Positions 8,756 to 18,353 of a stretch of 64,000 bases of DNA are shown piece by piece (within the stretch, counting starts at the first letter, position 1; each line of letters opens with the position of its first letter). Made by a program: the position numbers and the translations under genes. Source of the stretch: Burkholderiaceae bacterium DAT-1 (GTDB lineage: Bacteria > Pseudomonadota > Gammaproteobacteria > Burkholderiales > Chitinimonadaceae); NCBI GenBank assembly GCA_019084025.1, contig JAHRBI010000002.1, positions 434,001 through 498,000 on the forward strand, given 5' to 3'. The notes beneath the pieces are model-generated. The model was given only the letters and a program-made list of their open reading frames with translations. It was not told where the DNA came from and searched no databases.

Positions 8756-10423
8756 ATGTATATCTACGACGACTATGATCAGGCGCTGGTTGACCAGCGT
8801 GTCGCCCAGTTCGCCGACCAGACCAACCGCTTTCTGGCGGGCGAACTGACCGGTGAGGAGTTCCGTCCGCTGCGCTTGCAGAACGGCCTCTACATTCAGC
8901 GCCATGCGCCGATGCTGCGGGTGGCGATTCCCTACGGCCATCTGCGCGCGGATCAGGTACGCAAGCTCGCGGCGATTGCGCGTACTTATGATCGTAGCTA
9001 TGCGCACTTCACCACCCGCCAGAATATTCAGTACAACTGGCCGAAGCTGGAAGATGTGCCGGCGATTCTGGCCGAACTGGCTACTGTGCAGATGCATGCC
9101 ATCCAGACCTCCGGCAACTGCATCCGCAACACCACCACAGATCAATTTGCCGGTGTGGCGTTTGATGAAATTGTCGATCCGCGTCCGTGGTGCGAAATCA
9201 TTCGCCAGTGGTCGACCTTTCATCCGGAATTCGCCCATTTGCCGCGTAAGTTCAAGATTGCCGTATCAGGTTCGGTAGGAGATCGCGCCGCGACATTGGT
9301 ACATGATATTGGCCTGCATGCCGTGCGCAATGCAGCCGGTGAAGTTGGCTTCAAGGTGCTGGTGGGCGGCGGTCTGGGTCGTACCCCGATTATCGGCAGC
9401 GTGATCCGCGACTTCCTTGAGCCACACCATCTGCTGACCTATCTCGACGCCATCCTGCGTGTGTACAACCGCTATGGCCGTCGCGATAACAAGTACAAAG
9501 CACGGATCAAGATTCTGGTGAAGGCAATGACGCCTGAATCGTTTGCGGCCAAGGTCGAAGCCGAATGGGCCTTCCTGAAGGACGGCCCGGCCACGCTGAC
9601 GCAAGCTGAAATCGACCGCGTATCGCAGTTCTTCACCGCGCCCGCCTACGAAACGCTGCCGGGCGACGATGCAGGGTTTGTGCAGTTGCAGGCCGAGAAC
9701 AAAGCCTTCGCGCGCTTTGTCGAACGTAATGTGTTCAAGCACAAGCAGCCGGGTTATGTGGCGGTGACGCTCTCGCTCAAGAAAACTGGCGTTGCGCCGG
9801 GTGATGCAACGGCGGATCAGCTCGATGCGGTGGCCGATCTGGCCGACCAATATGCCTATGGCGAACTCCGCGTGAGCCACGAACAGAATTTGATTCTGGC
9901 CGATGTGAAACAATCGGATGTCGCTGCGCTGTGGGAATCCGCCAAGGCGCTGGGGCTGGCTACACCGAATATCGGCCTGTTGACCGACATCATTGCCTGT
10001 CCGGGCGGCGATTTCTGCGATCTGGCCAATGCCAAGTCCATTCCGATTGCCGAAGGCGTGCAAAAGCTGTTCGATAACCTAGATGATCTGTTCGATCTGG
10101 GCGAGCTGGACCTCAATATTTCCGGCTGCATGAATTCCTGCGGCCATCATCATGTCGGCAATATCGGGATTCTTGGCGTCGACAAGAACGGTTCCGAGTG
10201 GTACCAGATTTCGCTGGGTGGCCGTCAGGGCTACGAGGCCAGCCTGGGTAAGGTCATCGGCCCGTCGTTTGCGCAGGATGATGTGCCGGGCGTGATCCGT
10301 CAGGTGATTGATGTGTTCGTAGAGCAGCGCGAAGGCGACGAGCGATTTATTGATGTGTTCGACCGCGTCGGCATCGAGCCGTTCAAGGCACGCGTGTATC
10401 AGAAGGAGCGCGCCCATGGTTAA
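8756..10423 (+). CDS. cysI: Sulfite reductase hemoprotein (nitrite/sulfite reductase family)
   Basis: The 555-aa protein carries the siroheme/4Fe-4S fold: two ferredoxin-like half-domains and the cluster cysteines in CPGGDFC and, 35-40 residues on, SGCMNSCGHHH. It reduces sulfite to sulfide in assimilation. The ATG at 8756 follows AGGGTGGG with good spacing; an upstream in-frame ATG at 8714 has no such site. No CysJ flavoprotein is adjacent, so the electron donor may be a ferredoxin or a distant reductase. DUF934 overlaps its end by 8 bp, and the siroheme gene cobA follows; together they form a three-gene operon. A nitrite-reducing role is less likely given this context. Confidence 0.88.
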   Translation: MYIYDDYDQALVDQRVAQFADQTNRFLAGELTGEEFRPLRLQNGLYIQRHAPMLRVAIPYGHLRADQVRKLAAIARTYDRSYAHFTTRQNIQYNWPKLEDVPAILAELATVQMHAIQTSGNCIRNTTTDQFAGVAFDEIVDPRPWCEIIRQWSTFHPEFAHLPRKFKIAVSGSVGDRAATLVHDIGLHAVRNAAGEVGFKVLVGGGLGRTPIIGSVIRDFLEPHHLLTYLDAILRVYNRYGRRDNKYKARIKILVKAMTPESFAAKVEAEWAFLKDGPATLTQAEIDRVSQFFTAPAYETLPGDDAGFVQLQAENKAFARFVERNVFKHKQPGYVAVTLSLKKTGVAPGDATADQLDAVADLADQYAYGELRVSHEQNLILADVKQSDVAALWESAKALGLATPNIGLLTDIIACPGGDFCDLANAKSIPIAEGVQKLFDNLDDLFDLGELDLNISGCMNSCGHHHVGNIGILGVDKNGSEWYQISLGGRQGYEASLGKVIGPSFAQDDVPGVIRQVIDVFVEQREGDERFIDVFDRVGIEPFKARVYQKERAHG

Positions 10424-10931
10424 GACGCCACATGTGATCAAGCTGGATCGCCAGACAGGCGAGATCGAAGTCACAGCCAACCACTGGCTGCGTCTGGCGG
10501 AAGCCAGTGACGATCCAGTGCCTGCCCACAGCCTCCTGCCTTTGGCTGAATGGCTGGAGCGCAAGGACGAGTTGATTGGTCGCGACGACGTCGGTATCTG
10601 GTTCAAGCCGGATGACGAGCCTGAAACGCTTGGTGCGGATGCAGCCAACGTCGCCATCATCGCCGTGGAATTCCCGGCCTTTACCGATGGTCGCGGCTTC
10701 TCGATTGGACGCTTGCTGCGTGAACGCTATGGCTTTGCAGGCGAGTTGCGTGCCGTAGGCGATGTGTTCAAGGACACCTTGCTCTACCTGCGCCGCTGCG
10801 GCTTTGATGCCTTTGAAGTGCGCGCCGACAAGGATGTACACGAAGCCGCCAAGGGGCTGCACGATTTCAGCGATGCCTACCAGACCAGCGCGGAGCAACC
10901 GCTGCCGCTGTTCCGTCGCAGGAGCGCATGA
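10416..10931 (+). CDS. DUF934 family protein of the sulfite reductase operon
   Basis: This 171-aa soluble protein matches the DUF934 family, recognisable by IIAVEFPAFTDGRGFS, LLRERYGFAGELRAVGDV and LLYLRRCGFDAFEVR. The family is found next to sulfite reductase genes in proteobacteria; its biochemical role is unknown to me, though an accessory role in sulfite reduction or electron delivery is plausible. It starts inside the last codons of cysI (8-bp overlap, with AAGGAG before the ATG), and its TGA overlaps the start of cobA, which indicates translational coupling. Confidence 0.88.
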   Translation: MVKTPHVIKLDRQTGEIEVTANHWLRLAEASDDPVPAHSLLPLAEWLERKDELIGRDDVGIWFKPDDEPETLGADAANVAIIAVEFPAFTDGRGFSIGRLLRERYGFAGELRAVGDVFKDTLLYLRRCGFDAFEVRADKDVHEAAKGLHDFSDAYQTSAEQPLPLFRRRSA

Positions 10932-11677
10932 TGGCTAAAGTCTGGTTGATTGGTGCAGGGCCCGGCGCAGCGGATCTGATTACCGTGCGTGGCATGCGTG
11001 TGCTGCAACAGGCCGACGTGGTGCTATACGACGCGCTGGTGCAGCCGGAGATGCTGGAATTCTGTCCGCAGGCGGAATTGATTGCCGTGGGCAAGCGCTG
11101 CCACAAGCACTCGCACAGCCAGTCATTCATCAATAAACGCATCATTGACGCCGCGCACAAGTATCAGCGTGTCGTACGGCTCAAGGGTGGCGACCCGATG
11201 TTGTTTGGCCGCGCCCAGGAAGAAATCGACGCGCTCAATGCCGCCGGTATCGAATATGAAGTCGTGCCCGGCATTACGGCGGCGCTCGCTGCCAGTGCCG
11301 ATCTGGGTATCTCGCTGACCTCGCGTGGCGTGTCGCGCAATGTGGTGTTCGCCACGGCGCGCATTGGCGAGGGCGAAGGCGCGAACGACTGGATCAACGT
11401 GGTGCGCGCAGCGGATACCGCCGTGCTCTATATGGGTGTGAAACAGGCTGATTTGATTGCTGCCGCTTTGTTGGCAGCAGGCATGAAAGCGTCGACCACT
11501 ATCTGCATCGTGGAAGGCGCCTCGCTGCAATCGTCCCGCCAGTTCACCATGACACTGGCAGAACTGCCGCAAGCCGCGAGCTGGCAGCTCGACGGCCCGG
11601 CGATTTTGCTGGTAGGCGATGTATTTGCAGCGCGTCAGGCGGTGGGTGCACAGGAAGCTGAGCGCCTGACTGCATAA
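10931..11677 (+). CDS. cobA: Uroporphyrinogen-III C-methyltransferase
   Basis: The 248-aa SAM-dependent enzyme methylates uroporphyrinogen III twice to give precorrin-2, the precursor of the siroheme used by the upstream sulfite reductase. It shows VWLIGAGPGAADLITVRG, RLKGGDPMLFGRAQEE, PGITAALAASADLGI and a central YMGVKQ. It is a single-domain SUMT without the CysG dehydrogenase/ferrochelatase part, which must be encoded elsewhere. Two adjacent ATGs (10928 and 10931) are possible; the second has the better 6-nt spacing from AGGAG. A strong terminator follows. Confidence 0.93.
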   Translation: MAKVWLIGAGPGAADLITVRGMRVLQQADVVLYDALVQPEMLEFCPQAELIAVGKRCHKHSHSQSFINKRIIDAAHKYQRVVRLKGGDPMLFGRAQEEIDALNAAGIEYEVVPGITAALAASADLGISLTSRGVSRNVVFATARIGEGEGANDWINVVRAADTAVLYMGVKQADLIAAALLAAGMKASTTICIVEGASLQSSRQFTMTLAELPQAASWQLDGPAILLVGDVFAARQAVGAQEAERLTA

Positions 11678-11698
11678 GGAAAAATGTTTGTCTGTTGG

Positions 11699-11730
11699 CG
11701 GCCACTCCGAATGGGGTGGCCGATTTTTTA
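11699..11730 (+). terminator. Terminator of the cysI-DUF934-cobA operon
   Basis: A 10-bp stem (11699-11708 with 11713-11722, including one G-T pair) with a 4-nt loop is followed by ATTTTTTA. It begins 21 bp after the cobA stop and overlaps the last codon of the convergent lipoprotein gene. Confidence 0.9.
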
Positions 11731-14298
11731 TTTTGGTTTGACCGCTAAACCGGAGATCGTGAGAATTGATCCTTCGCTGACTATTAGGAGTTGTCCAAGT
11801 GGTGAGATGGCAATGTCTTGGATAGTAGCAAGTGATGCGGGTAGTTTGCCCAGTATAGTGCCAATAGTATCTTTATTCCCCGCAATGGTACTGACCAATC
11901 CGTCTGGTGAAATTTTACGTATTGAACCTCTATCAGACACAAATAAAGTACCAGTTGCATCCATTTTCATGCTGGTTATCCCTGTGAAAATGGCATTCAA
12001 TCCTTGCCCATCTTGAATGGGGCGCAGCAGGCTGTTGCCAAGATAATCCTGCCTAAATGGACCATTGCCTGCATGTGTGTAGACTTGGCCATCAGGCAAA
12101 ATTTTTCTGATGACGTTATTTGAAGCATCTGCTACAAAGAGTGTCCCATTAGAACCAATGGCGAGCGAGACAATAGATCTAAATTTTGCCGTTGATAAAG
12201 AACCATTTTCGTAGCCTAGTGAATTATTCTTAAATAATGTTGAAGAATTCCCTTGGGGAGATAGCTTGAGAACCGTCAAGGATGGTTGTGTGTTTGAAGT
12301 GTAAGGGCGATAGCTTATCCCACCCAAGAAAAGCGTTCCGTCTTTTGCTATTTCGATGGTGGAGAATATATCATATTCGCACTTGCTTTGTTCTGGGGTA
12401 CAGATCTTTCCTTTTAGTAATGTGGAAACTGAGCCAGAAGGCGAAATTTTTCTAATTGCATCACCTTGATATGTGATGGGCAGGTTGGAATTGATGGGGG
12501 CAGCATCTATGAAGTAGAGATTGTCAAATTGATCTGCCACTATCTTTCCAGGGGAGTTCAGCAACGCTTGCGAAATTTCCCCATCTGCAGCGCCAGAAAC
12601 ACCGGCCTTACCGGCAAAGACTGATACGATGCCATCCGGTGTTATTTTTCGAATAGTATGATCATCAGTATCGGAAATGTAGGCATTGCCATTGCTGTCA
12701 TAGGTAGCACCCGATGCCTTCATGAATCGCGCGCTGATCCCAGGACCATTTTGGCTCCCGCTAGCAATGGTACTGCCTGCAATGGTTACAATATTTCCAG
12801 AGGCATCAAGCTTGCGAATTCTACCGGCAGAATAGTCTGTGAAGTAAATCTCACCGTTAGCTATTGCGATGATCTTGATCTCACCTAACTGGGCTATTCC
12901 ATTTTTACCATCCGGAAAGTTTAAATCGCTTGTTGTCGGTGGCCAATGAGCGTCGGAGCCAGCGAGAATGGTCAAATTTCCATTTAAGTCTAGTTTTAGG
13001 ATTCTGCTGCGTGAGGCAAGACTGGAGGTATTGACTGTGCTATCTATGTGTTCAATGCCATAAAAGATCCCGTTTTTTACGTGCGTAAATCTAAATGAAC
13101 TTTGAGGGCTTGTTGGGTCGGTGTTGCTCTTGATGAACAAATTTGAATTGCCATTTTTGTCGAATTTATAGACATCTTTGCTATTGAATTGGAATGAGTA
13201 AAATGTACCATCTTCATCTGCGAGATAGTAATTGCGATCAAGTTTTAAATTGAGAGTGCTGGTTTCGCCGCTTGGGGATATTTTTCGCATTTGCGAGACG
13301 TTGAGGCTCCAATTTGCATTCTCTAAGTAAATGTTGTCATTTGAATCTATGTGCAAGTTTCCGATGCTCGAAAATCTGGCAGTTGCTGCGGAGCCATCTG
13401 TATTGCCTGATTGTGTAATGGACCCCGCATATGTGGTGACTGAACCATCTGACGAAACTCTACGAATAGCATTGCTGTAAGCATCGGTTATGTAGACATT
13501 GTCTTTACTATCAACAACGAGGCTCCCCCACGCAGCAAGCTGAGCGGCTATCCCTCGCCCGTTTATCGGGCTACCACAGTATGCTGCGGTGGTATCACTT
13601 TCTTTAAGTCGACTGGTGAGCGATTGATAGTGATAAGTGAAGGGTGCCATTCCTTTGAGAGGCGCACCACTTGGAATATTCATTCCTGTGGGCGGTGGCG
13701 GTAAAGTGCAGTCAAGGGAGTCTAATGGGTACTGTGAGCCTGTATAGTACGAAACTTGGCCATCCGATGTGATTTTTCGAAGTAATGTGGAGTCGCGCAG
13801 GAAAATGGAGCCAGTTCGACTCATTGTTGCATATGATGGGGATAAAAGGCGCGCATCTCTGCCTTTTCCATCAGCCAATCCAGGGCCGCCAATTGCACCT
13901 GCAAGTAAAGCCAAGGTCGGTTGTGTCGGGGTGCAGCCAATTGTAATGTTAGATATATCAGTTGTTGATATTGCTCCTGAGCCCTTTAGGATAGAGCATT
14001 GCAATTCGTCTGGTTGAGTTAATATCGAAATGGAGTAATTGCTGCCGGATGGAAGTGAGGTTGGAAATGTGAATTTCCCATTTTTATTAATGGAGATGGA
14101 AGGTAAATTATTTAGTGAAAGTGTAATGGCTTTATTTTCTGTTAAGCCAAGAATAGTCATGGATACTGAGTAAGTAGGTGTGTTTGGAGTAGTAGATGAA
14201 GTAGGGTTACTTCCATTTCCTCCTCCACATGCAGACAGTACGAAAAGGAAAGATGATAAGGAAAGTTTAATGAGTAAAGTGTTACGCGAACGAGTCAC
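11728..14298 (-). CDS. Large NHL-repeat beta-propeller lipoprotein
   Basis: The 856-aa protein starts with a lipoprotein signal peptide whose lipobox is LSAC, followed by GGGNGSNP, so it should be anchored in the outer membrane or periplasm. A small Ig-like or SdrD-type region (about 40-130) precedes a long stretch of NHL repeats. I count eight versions of the element IRKISPDGxVSTxAG, each paired with a D(A/S)NGN(A/I)Y-like strand, which suggests one or two beta-propellers. A binding or scaffold role is inferred; no catalytic residues are evident. The start codon is GTG (14296-14298) with GGGAGG just upstream. Codon use and base composition are distinctly AT-richer than in all neighbours, a sign of recent transfer. 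It is not in an operon. Confidence 0.82.
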   Translation of the reverse strand: MTRSRNTLLIKLSLSSFLFVLSACGGGNGSNPTSSTTPNTPTYSVSMTILGLTENKAITLSLNNLPSISINKNGKFTFPTSLPSGSNYSISILTQPDELQCSILKGSGAISTTDISNITIGCTPTQPTLALLAGAIGGPGLADGKGRDARLLSPSYATMSRTGSIFLRDSTLLRKITSDGQVSYYTGSQYPLDSLDCTLPPPPTGMNIPSGAPLKGMAPFTYHYQSLTSRLKESDTTAAYCGSPINGRGIAAQLAAWGSLVVDSKDNVYITDAYSNAIRRVSSDGSVTTYAGSITQSGNTDGSAATARFSSIGNLHIDSNDNIYLENANWSLNVSQMRKISPSGETSTLNLKLDRNYYLADEDGTFYSFQFNSKDVYKFDKNGNSNLFIKSNTDPTSPQSSFRFTHVKNGIFYGIEHIDSTVNTSSLASRSRILKLDLNGNLTILAGSDAHWPPTTSDLNFPDGKNGIAQLGEIKIIAIANGEIYFTDYSAGRIRKLDASGNIVTIAGSTIASGSQNGPGISARFMKASGATYDSNGNAYISDTDDHTIRKITPDGIVSVFAGKAGVSGAADGEISQALLNSPGKIVADQFDNLYFIDAAPINSNLPITYQGDAIRKISPSGSVSTLLKGKICTPEQSKCEYDIFSTIEIAKDGTLFLGGISYRPYTSNTQPSLTVLKLSPQGNSSTLFKNNSLGYENGSLSTAKFRSIVSLAIGSNGTLFVADASNNVIRKILPDGQVYTHAGNGPFRQDYLGNSLLRPIQDGQGLNAIFTGITSMKMDATGTLFVSDRGSIRKISPDGLVSTIAGNKDTIGTILGKLPASLATIQDIAISPLGQLLIVSEGSILTISGLAVKPK

Positions 14299-14406
14299 TG
14301 CGCCTCCCGAAAAAATATGAGTGCCATTTTATATAGTTTAAAGGAGAGTATAACATGGAGAGTAATTGAGCCGGCGAGAGCGAATCGTAATTGATGATCT
14401 GTAACG

Positions 14407-15567
14407 CTAAGCCCTCACCAACCTGATCCGCGTAATCTCCGACGGCGCACCAAATCGCTTGGGCGGGCCCCAGTAGCCGGTCCCCCGGCTGATATACAGC
14501 CATGTCGAACCGTGCTTCACCAGCCCGGCCACATAGGGCTGCTGTAGCGGCACAAACAGATTCCATGGCCAGAACTGACCGCCGTGGGTATGGCCGGAAA
14601 GCTGCAGATGGGTACCGGCTGCTTCGGCGGCGGGAATGGTGCGCGGCTGATGCGCGAGCAGTACGCGAATCGCACCGTCTGGGCTGTCTGAAAAGGCGCG
14701 CACCGGATCGCTCTGGTGGCTGCGGTCGAAATGGTGGGCGGTGTAGTCGGGTACGCCACCCAGCGCCAAGATTGCGTCACCCCGGCGGATGAGCTGATGC
14801 TCGTTCATCAGTACCCGTATGCCTAGCCGCTGCCACTCCGCGATCCACTGGTGTGCACCCGAGTAATACTCATGATTGCCCGTCACTGCAAAGGTGCCAT
14901 CGCGTGATTTCAAGTCTGCAAGTGGCGCAGTATGTGGCTGCAAGTGCGCCACATCGCCATCCACCACGTCGCCGGTAATCACCACGGCATCAGCGTCCAG
15001 TTTGTTCACCCGGCGGACCACCTTTTCGATGTAGTTGCGCTTGATGGTGGGGCCGACATGAATATCGCTGAGTTGAACCAGCGTGTATCCGGATAAGGCC
15101 TCGGGCAGATTGGCAATCGGCACGACAATGTCGATGACGGTGGCGACGCGGCGGGCGTTGATATAGCCGATCAGGGTAACCATAAAAGCCAGCGCCACCA
15201 CCCCGATTGCGCTGTCGTACGGCAGTGTGGCCGAGGTCGGTGTGCGCATGAGGGATGACCAGAGCGCGTCACCTAGCAATACGATATCGCGCACAAATGT
15301 CAGCAGAATGGCCGAAGAAAACCAGCCCATGGGGAGCAGACCGATCCACGCCAGCTTGTCGGAGAGGGGCGGTTTGGCAATAAAGCGCGATAGCAGCCCT
15401 AGCGGAATCACCAGTGCCGACAGCATCAGTCCGATCCACACCAGCACATTGAGCGTATCCGGCAATGCCAGCACGGGCAGGATGCGCCAGCCGATATAGG
15501 CGTGCAAACCGAGCAGCAGTGCCACGACGGCGACAATAAAACGGGAACTGCGCGGAGGCTTGGCCAT
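14407..15567 (-). CDS. Membrane-anchored calcineurin-like metallophosphoesterase
   Basis: The 386-aa protein has four hydrophobic segments in its first 145 residues and then a metallophosphoesterase domain with all five blocks: QLSDIHVGP, VITGDVVDGD, VTGNHEYYSG, LLAHQP and LSGHTHGGQFWPW. The architecture matches the YaeI/YpbG-like branch, some of whose members act on UDP-diacylglucosamine or other phosphoesters at the membrane. The substrate here cannot be told from sequence. The ATG at 15567 has a GGA upstream. It is likely monocistronic: unrelated genes flank it. Confidence 0.88.
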   Translation of the reverse strand: MAKPPRSSRFIVAVVALLLGLHAYIGWRILPVLALPDTLNVLVWIGLMLSALVIPLGLLSRFIAKPPLSDKLAWIGLLPMGWFSSAILLTFVRDIVLLGDALWSSLMRTPTSATLPYDSAIGVVALAFMVTLIGYINARRVATVIDIVVPIANLPEALSGYTLVQLSDIHVGPTIKRNYIEKVVRRVNKLDADAVVITGDVVDGDVAHLQPHTAPLADLKSRDGTFAVTGNHEYYSGAHQWIAEWQRLGIRVLMNEHQLIRRGDAILALGGVPDYTAHHFDRSHQSDPVRAFSDSPDGAIRVLLAHQPRTIPAAEAAGTHLQLSGHTHGGQFWPWNLFVPLQQPYVAGLVKHGSTWLYISRGTGYWGPPKRFGAPSEITRIRLVRA

Positions 15568-15621
15568 GTGGCATCCAGATCAATCAGTCGAGCACTTTAG
15601 ATGAGGGCGTGCGCGGGTGGT

Positions 15622-16932
15622 TCAAGCGTGCGGTAAATCAATCAGGTGTCGAAACGTGAGAATGGCCTCGCTGCCCGGCTGATCTTCTCGATTGCGCAGC
15701 ACGAGGTCGCCTTGATGGGCGGCCATGATCTGTCTGCACAATACCAGTCCGATACCCGTACCAGATGGTTTGGTCGTGTAGAACGGCACAAAAAGATTAT
15801 GCGGATTAACGATCCCGGTACCATTGTCCTGAATCAGAATGCGGGGTGGCGATGTTTGAATGCGAATGTCGATCTGACTGGCGCCGGCTTCGCTCGCATT
15901 TTTGAATAGATTCACCAATACCTGTTCAATCTGAGCCGGATCGCCAAACAAGAGACATTGATCCGGTGCGCTGATCAGTGTTGTACCGGTAAACAGCGGC
16001 AGCAGCTGACGTACGCGTGCAGATAAATCGAACATGCATTTGGCGGGCTCCGGCAGTCTGGCGAGTTCGGCATAGCGTCGTACAAACTCGCTGAGATGCC
16101 GGGCGCGATCTTCAATGATCGCCAATCCTTCCGCAATGTCATCCTGATGGGTGTGTAGCCCATCCCTTTTCAGCAGGGCGCTGAGTGTGTTGCCGACACT
16201 GGCAATCGGCCCCAGCGAATTATTGACCTCGTGGCTGAACACACGAATCAGGCGTCGCCATGCCTTTTGTTCTTCGTCGCGCAAAACCGCCCGCATATCA
16301 GTAATCAGTAATAGCGTATGCGTGCTTCCATCTACCAGATAGCTATCCCGGCGTACCCGCCAGCTGCCGGAGCCGCCGGGAAAGGCGCGCTCTACAATGC
16401 GTTCGGGCTGATCCTCCATCCAGTCGGATACCTGCAGATCCCGGGCGGTGAATGCACTTGCATTGTCCGGGAGCTTCATCAAACGCGCCGCTGCGGGATT
16501 GGCAAGCTTCAGGCATCCATCCGGGTTGAATGCGAGAATGGCGATATCCATGCCTGCCACGATGCGATCCACCAGTCGATGGGCTGCGTCGGTCTGCAGG
16601 CGCTGTGATTGCAGGGTGCTGGCGAGAGCATTGATGTCGCGAGCCAGTTCGCCCAGCGCATCTTCCTGAGGGAGATTGAGGCGCATCGAATAATCACCCA
16701 CCCGGATCGATTCGACCAGATTGGCGAGATTCCGCAGCGGGTATGCATAATGATGGCGAACGGCAAACACACTGATGAAAGACAAGCTGACAAGGAGCGC
16801 CAGTAGTAACAGTCGAGCATAAACAGACCAAGGCTGAGTCCAGATGCTGACGCAGGCGATCCCGAGCGGCAGGGTCATGCCGCATAGCATCAGGAGGGTG
16901 ATGCGGGTATCGGTGCGCAGGCGGCGAGCCAT
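15622..16932 (-). CDS. NtrY-like sensor histidine kinase of the exporter system
   Basis: This 436-aa kinase has two transmembrane helices near the N-terminus with almost no periplasmic loop, a HAMP linker (around 65-120), a PAS domain, the H-box FSHEVNNSLGPIASV, and ATPase boxes NLFKNASEAGA, IQDNGTGI and GTGIGLVLC. The HEVNN form of the H-box is typical of NtrY/NtrB-like kinases that partner sigma-54 activators, and such an activator is encoded immediately upstream (2-bp gap). The ATG at 16932 is chosen because it follows the regulator's stop; a longer frame would overlap the regulator. The signal is probably sensed within the membrane, since no large extracytoplasmic domain exists. Confidence 0.9.
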   Translation of the reverse strand: MARRLRTDTRITLLMLCGMTLPLGIACVSIWTQPWSVYARLLLLALLVSLSFISVFAVRHHYAYPLRNLANLVESIRVGDYSMRLNLPQEDALGELARDINALASTLQSQRLQTDAAHRLVDRIVAGMDIAILAFNPDGCLKLANPAAARLMKLPDNASAFTARDLQVSDWMEDQPERIVERAFPGGSGSWRVRRDSYLVDGSTHTLLLITDMRAVLRDEEQKAWRRLIRVFSHEVNNSLGPIASVGNTLSALLKRDGLHTHQDDIAEGLAIIEDRARHLSEFVRRYAELARLPEPAKCMFDLSARVRQLLPLFTGTTLISAPDQCLLFGDPAQIEQVLVNLFKNASEAGASQIDIRIQTSPPRILIQDNGTGIVNPHNLFVPFYTTKPSGTGIGLVLCRQIMAAHQGDLVLRNREDQPGSEAILTFRHLIDLPHA

Positions 16933-16934
16933 GA

Positions 16935-18338
16935 TCAGAGCCCGAACTTCTGTAGGCGACGATAGAAGGCTGACCGGCTCAGCCCCAGTGCTTCTGCCGC
17001 CGCTTGTGCATTGCCGTCGTGGCGCTTCAGCGCCATGCGGATGAGCCATTTTTCGGCATCTTCAAGCGAGAGCGAGTCAAGCACGTCGTCAGCTGGCGTG
17101 GTGGTAGATGGACCGTGCACCGCCAAGCCCAAATCCCCCGCTTGAATCACTGCACCAGTTGCCAGCAGGGCGGCGCGCTCCATGCAATGAGATAACTCCC
17201 GCACATTGCCGGGCCAGCTGTGCGATTGCAGTACCTGAATGGCGAGTACGTCCAGTTCGCGCAAGGGTTTCCCATGCTGGCGGGCGTGATGATGCAGGAA
17301 GTGGCGTGCCAGCAGGGGAATGTCTTCGTGACGCTCGCGCAGGGGAGGCATGTGAATCACGATACTGTTCAGTCGATACAGTAAATCCTGACGGAATCGT
17401 CCATGGGTGACGAGTGCGGGCAGATCCGCATTTGTGGCAGTAATCAGGCGAACATTGGCGTGTTGCGGGCGACTGCTACCCAGTCGTTCAAACTGGCGGG
17501 TTTCAAGCACTTGTAATAGCTTGGCTTGCTGGTTGAGGGGCAGGTTACCAATTTCATCCAGAAACAGCGTACCGCCTTCGGCCAGCTCGAATCGGCCCAT
17601 GCGATCTTCTTTGGCATCGGTAAAGGCACCTTTCTTATGACCGAATAATTCGCTCTCGAACAGACTGTCCGGAATCGCACCCATATTGACGCGAACCAGA
17701 CTGCCCTGGGCGCGACGCGAATGGGCGTGTATCCATTCGGCCAGCTGCGATTTGCCTGTGCCGTTTTCGCCGGTAATCAGGATATTGACATCCGCGCCTG
17801 CAACCGAGGAAGCCTGTGAAATCACAGCTTGCATGGCTGTTGATTCCCCGATCCAGTCGGGTGCGCCGCTGCTTGATTGCAACACGCGATTTTCAGCCTT
17901 CAGCCGGATATTTTCATGCTGTGAGGCCTGCATGCGTAGCTGTTGCCGGACAATATTGCCCAGACGCTGATTGTCCCAAGGCTTCTCGATGAAGTCGCTT
18001 GCGCCCAGACGCATGGCCTCCACTGCCAGTTGCACTGTGCTCCATGCAGTCATGGCAATGATGGGCAGATCAGGCCACTCGCGCCGGAGTTCGCGAATGA
18101 GGTCAAGTCCTTCCAGTCCCGAAGTTGTATCGCGGGTGTAATTCAGATCGACCAGCACCAACGACGCTTCGTGCTGGCGCAAGGCATCCAGCAGGGCATC
18201 TGGCGAGGCGCAGACCTCGCACGGCCAGTTTTCGCTTTTGAAAAACAGCTTGAGGGCGGCGCGAATGCCGACGTCGTCGTCGCAAATGAGGATGGGGTCA
18301 GTCACGTTTGATGAAATGTCTTTCAATGGTCCCAGCAT
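16935..18338 (-). CDS. Sigma-54-dependent response regulator
   Basis: The product (467 aa from the ATG at 18338) has a receiver domain with D64 in VLVDLNYTRD, an AAA+ domain with Walker A GENGTGKS (190-197), Walker B LFLDEIGNLP, and a C-terminal Fis-type helix-turn-helix ending AFYRRLQKFGL. The sigma-54 contact loop reads GAFTDA rather than the common GAFTGA. The start is uncertain: the frame stays open into the upstream terminator, and a GTG at 18305 would also give a full receiver domain; neither has a clear ribosome site. It forms an operon with the kinase and lies downstream of the exporter genes, whose promoter region has sigma-54 features. Confidence 0.88.
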   Translation of the reverse strand: MLGPLKDISSNVTDPILICDDDVGIRAALKLFFKSENWPCEVCASPDALLDALRQHEASLVLVDLNYTRDTTSGLEGLDLIRELRREWPDLPIIAMTAWSTVQLAVEAMRLGASDFIEKPWDNQRLGNIVRQQLRMQASQHENIRLKAENRVLQSSSGAPDWIGESTAMQAVISQASSVAGADVNILITGENGTGKSQLAEWIHAHSRRAQGSLVRVNMGAIPDSLFESELFGHKKGAFTDAKEDRMGRFELAEGGTLFLDEIGNLPLNQQAKLLQVLETRQFERLGSSRPQHANVRLITATNADLPALVTHGRFRQDLLYRLNSIVIHMPPLRERHEDIPLLARHFLHHHARQHGKPLRELDVLAIQVLQSHSWPGNVRELSHCMERAALLATGAVIQAGDLGLAVHGPSTTTPADDVLDSLSLEDAEKWLIRMALKRHDGNAQAAAEALGLSRSAFYRRLQKFGL

Positions 18339-18353
18339 ACAAATTTTGATGGC

